Part shown: positions 63,518 to 64,000 of the stretch, piece by piece
How the letters are laid out: every line of letters begins with the position of its first letter
How positions within the stretch are numbered: position 1 is the stretch's first letter
Source: Sulfitobacter sp. M39
Lineage (GTDB): Bacteria > Pseudomonadota > Alphaproteobacteria > Rhodobacterales > Rhodobacteraceae
Assembly (NCBI RefSeq): GCF_021735935.1
Contig: NZ_WMDZ01000001.1
Coordinates: 2,170,001-2,234,000, forward strand
DNA length: 64,000 bases
Direction of reading: 5' to 3'
Notes under the pieces: model-generated
The model's input: only the letters and a program-made list of their open reading frames with translations
What the model was told of the DNA's origin: nothing
Database searches by the model: none
Translations under genes and position numbers: made by a program

Positions 63518-64000
63518 TGTTGATTGTCACCGAGAACTGACCCGGCAACTGTAGAAATTGTCATTGAGAATTGACCCATGTGCAACCTTGCCCCTGCTTG
63601 AATCAGCTGGGAGCTATTGGAGTGTTAGACATGGGATTTCTGAGGATTATTCGGAAATGGGCTCTGCGAGACAAGATGCCCATCCGCGAGATTGCGCGCC
63701 GGACAGGGGTGTCTCGCAACACGATCAAGAAGTATCTGCGGACAGGGATAGTTGAGCCCGAGTTCCAGATTTTGAACCGACCGAGCAAGTTGGACCCTTA
63801 TGCTGATAAGCTGACAGGCTGGTTGCTGTCTGAGCAGCGTAAATCACGGAAGGAACGGCGAACGGCCAAGCAGATGCATGCGGATCTGGTTCAGCTCGGT
63901 TTTGATGGTTCATATGAGCGTGTCGCGGCCTTCGTGCGGAACTGGAAGGGCGAACGACAGCGTGCTCAACATACGACTGACCGTGGTGTTTTCGTGCCGT
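63518..64000 (+). mobile_element. IS21-family insertion sequence, left end (continues past window)
   Basis: The element appears to start with TGT at 63518, followed by two copies of a terminal repeat: TTGTCACCGAGAACTGACCC (63524-63543) and TTGTCATTGAGAATTGACCC (63558-63577). Tandem terminal repeats of this TGAGAAnTGACCC type and a downstream istA identify IS21-family ends. The right end and the istB gene are outside the window. It lies inside a recombinase gene. Confidence 0.83.
63631..64000 (+). CDS. istA: IS21-family transposase IstA (N-terminal part, cut by window edge)
   Basis: The frame from the ATG at 63631 (GGAG upstream) runs open to the edge, 123 codons. It starts MGFLRIIRKWALRDKMPIRE and has the helix-turn-helix typical of IstA (IREIARRTGVSRNTIKKYLR, residues about 18-37), followed by the linker region with ERRTAKQMHADLVQLGFDG. 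The DDE catalytic core would follow beyond the window. Confidence 0.9.
   Translation, partial: MGFLRIIRKWALRDKMPIREIARRTGVSRNTIKKYLRTGIVEPEFQILNRPSKLDPYADKLTGWLLSEQRKSRKERRTAKQMHADLVQLGFDGSYERVAAFVRNWKGERQRAQHTTDRGVFVP

Noticed and set aside
1..64000. CRISPR array, rRNA operon or prophage structural genes
   Set aside because: No regularly spaced repeats, no rRNA sequence and no capsid, tail or lysis genes were seen; the only mobile features are the island and the IS at the right end.

Overview
The window looks like chromosome of a marine Rhodobacteraceae (Roseobacter-group alphaproteobacterium). The evidence is a permuted alphaproteobacterial tmRNA whose tag reads ANDNRAPMAMAA, a TrgA-TrgB-CysK set otherwise known from Rhodobacter, an RNase E with a large acidic insertion in its S1 domain, small genes typical of Rhodobacteraceae (DUF4169, ribbon-helix-helix), an AcuI-type reductase and a split B12-dependent methionine synthase. 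All identifications come from reading the sequence and from memory of the families; no search was run.

Layout. 1-2.5 kb: minus-strand operon yicC-gmk-gamma-carbonic anhydrase-phoR (phoR cut by the window edge). 2.7-7.2 kb: PAS-domain protein, class II DAHP synthase, GlxA-type regulator, PQQ-dependent sugar dehydrogenase. 7.3-13.6 kb: branched-chain amino-acid-type ABC transporter operon with two unknown exported proteins embedded in it. 13.6-16.3 kb: HerA-like ATPase, a 473-base intergenic region with two intrinsic terminators and a possible sRNA, and an IalB-like protein. 16.4-21.6 kb: envelope operon L,D-transpeptidase-LpxD-ACP-ketosynthase, then a DUF882 M15-like protein. 21.6-31.9 kb: YqaA, tRNA-Ser, and a long minus-strand stress run (photolyase, cfa, trgA, trgB, cysK, mechanosensitive channel, alaX), then acuI opposite a GntR regulator. 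32.9-37.3 kb: tmRNA, chrA, the ClpXP adaptor sspB, fumC and three small genes. 37.4-45.1 kb: class I aldolase, P450 with a membrane hydrolase, ccdA, tusA, rne. 45.7-50.8 kb: small lipoprotein, dctB-dctD, purC-purS-purQ. 51.0-54.7 kb: homocysteine methyltransferase, radical SAM protein, corrinoid protein and DUF1638. 54.8-58.8 kb: sufE, lipoprotein, rnd, purN, and a purM broken by one extra base in a homopolymer.

58.9-64 kb is a mobile region. A CAU-anticodon tRNA is followed by an integrase pointing at it, with its small partner gene, then more AT-rich unknown genes, then two overlapping tyrosine-recombinase-like genes, the upstream one beheaded by an IS21-family element whose istA runs off the right edge.

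The points most worth following are the dispersed methionine-synthase locus with its structured leader, the multi-recombinase element hit by IS21, the ACP/ketosynthase pair tied to an LpxD, the unknown exported proteins in the transporter operon, a DctD lacking the sigma-54 contact loop, the purM frameshift, and a possible sRNA near 15.4 kb.
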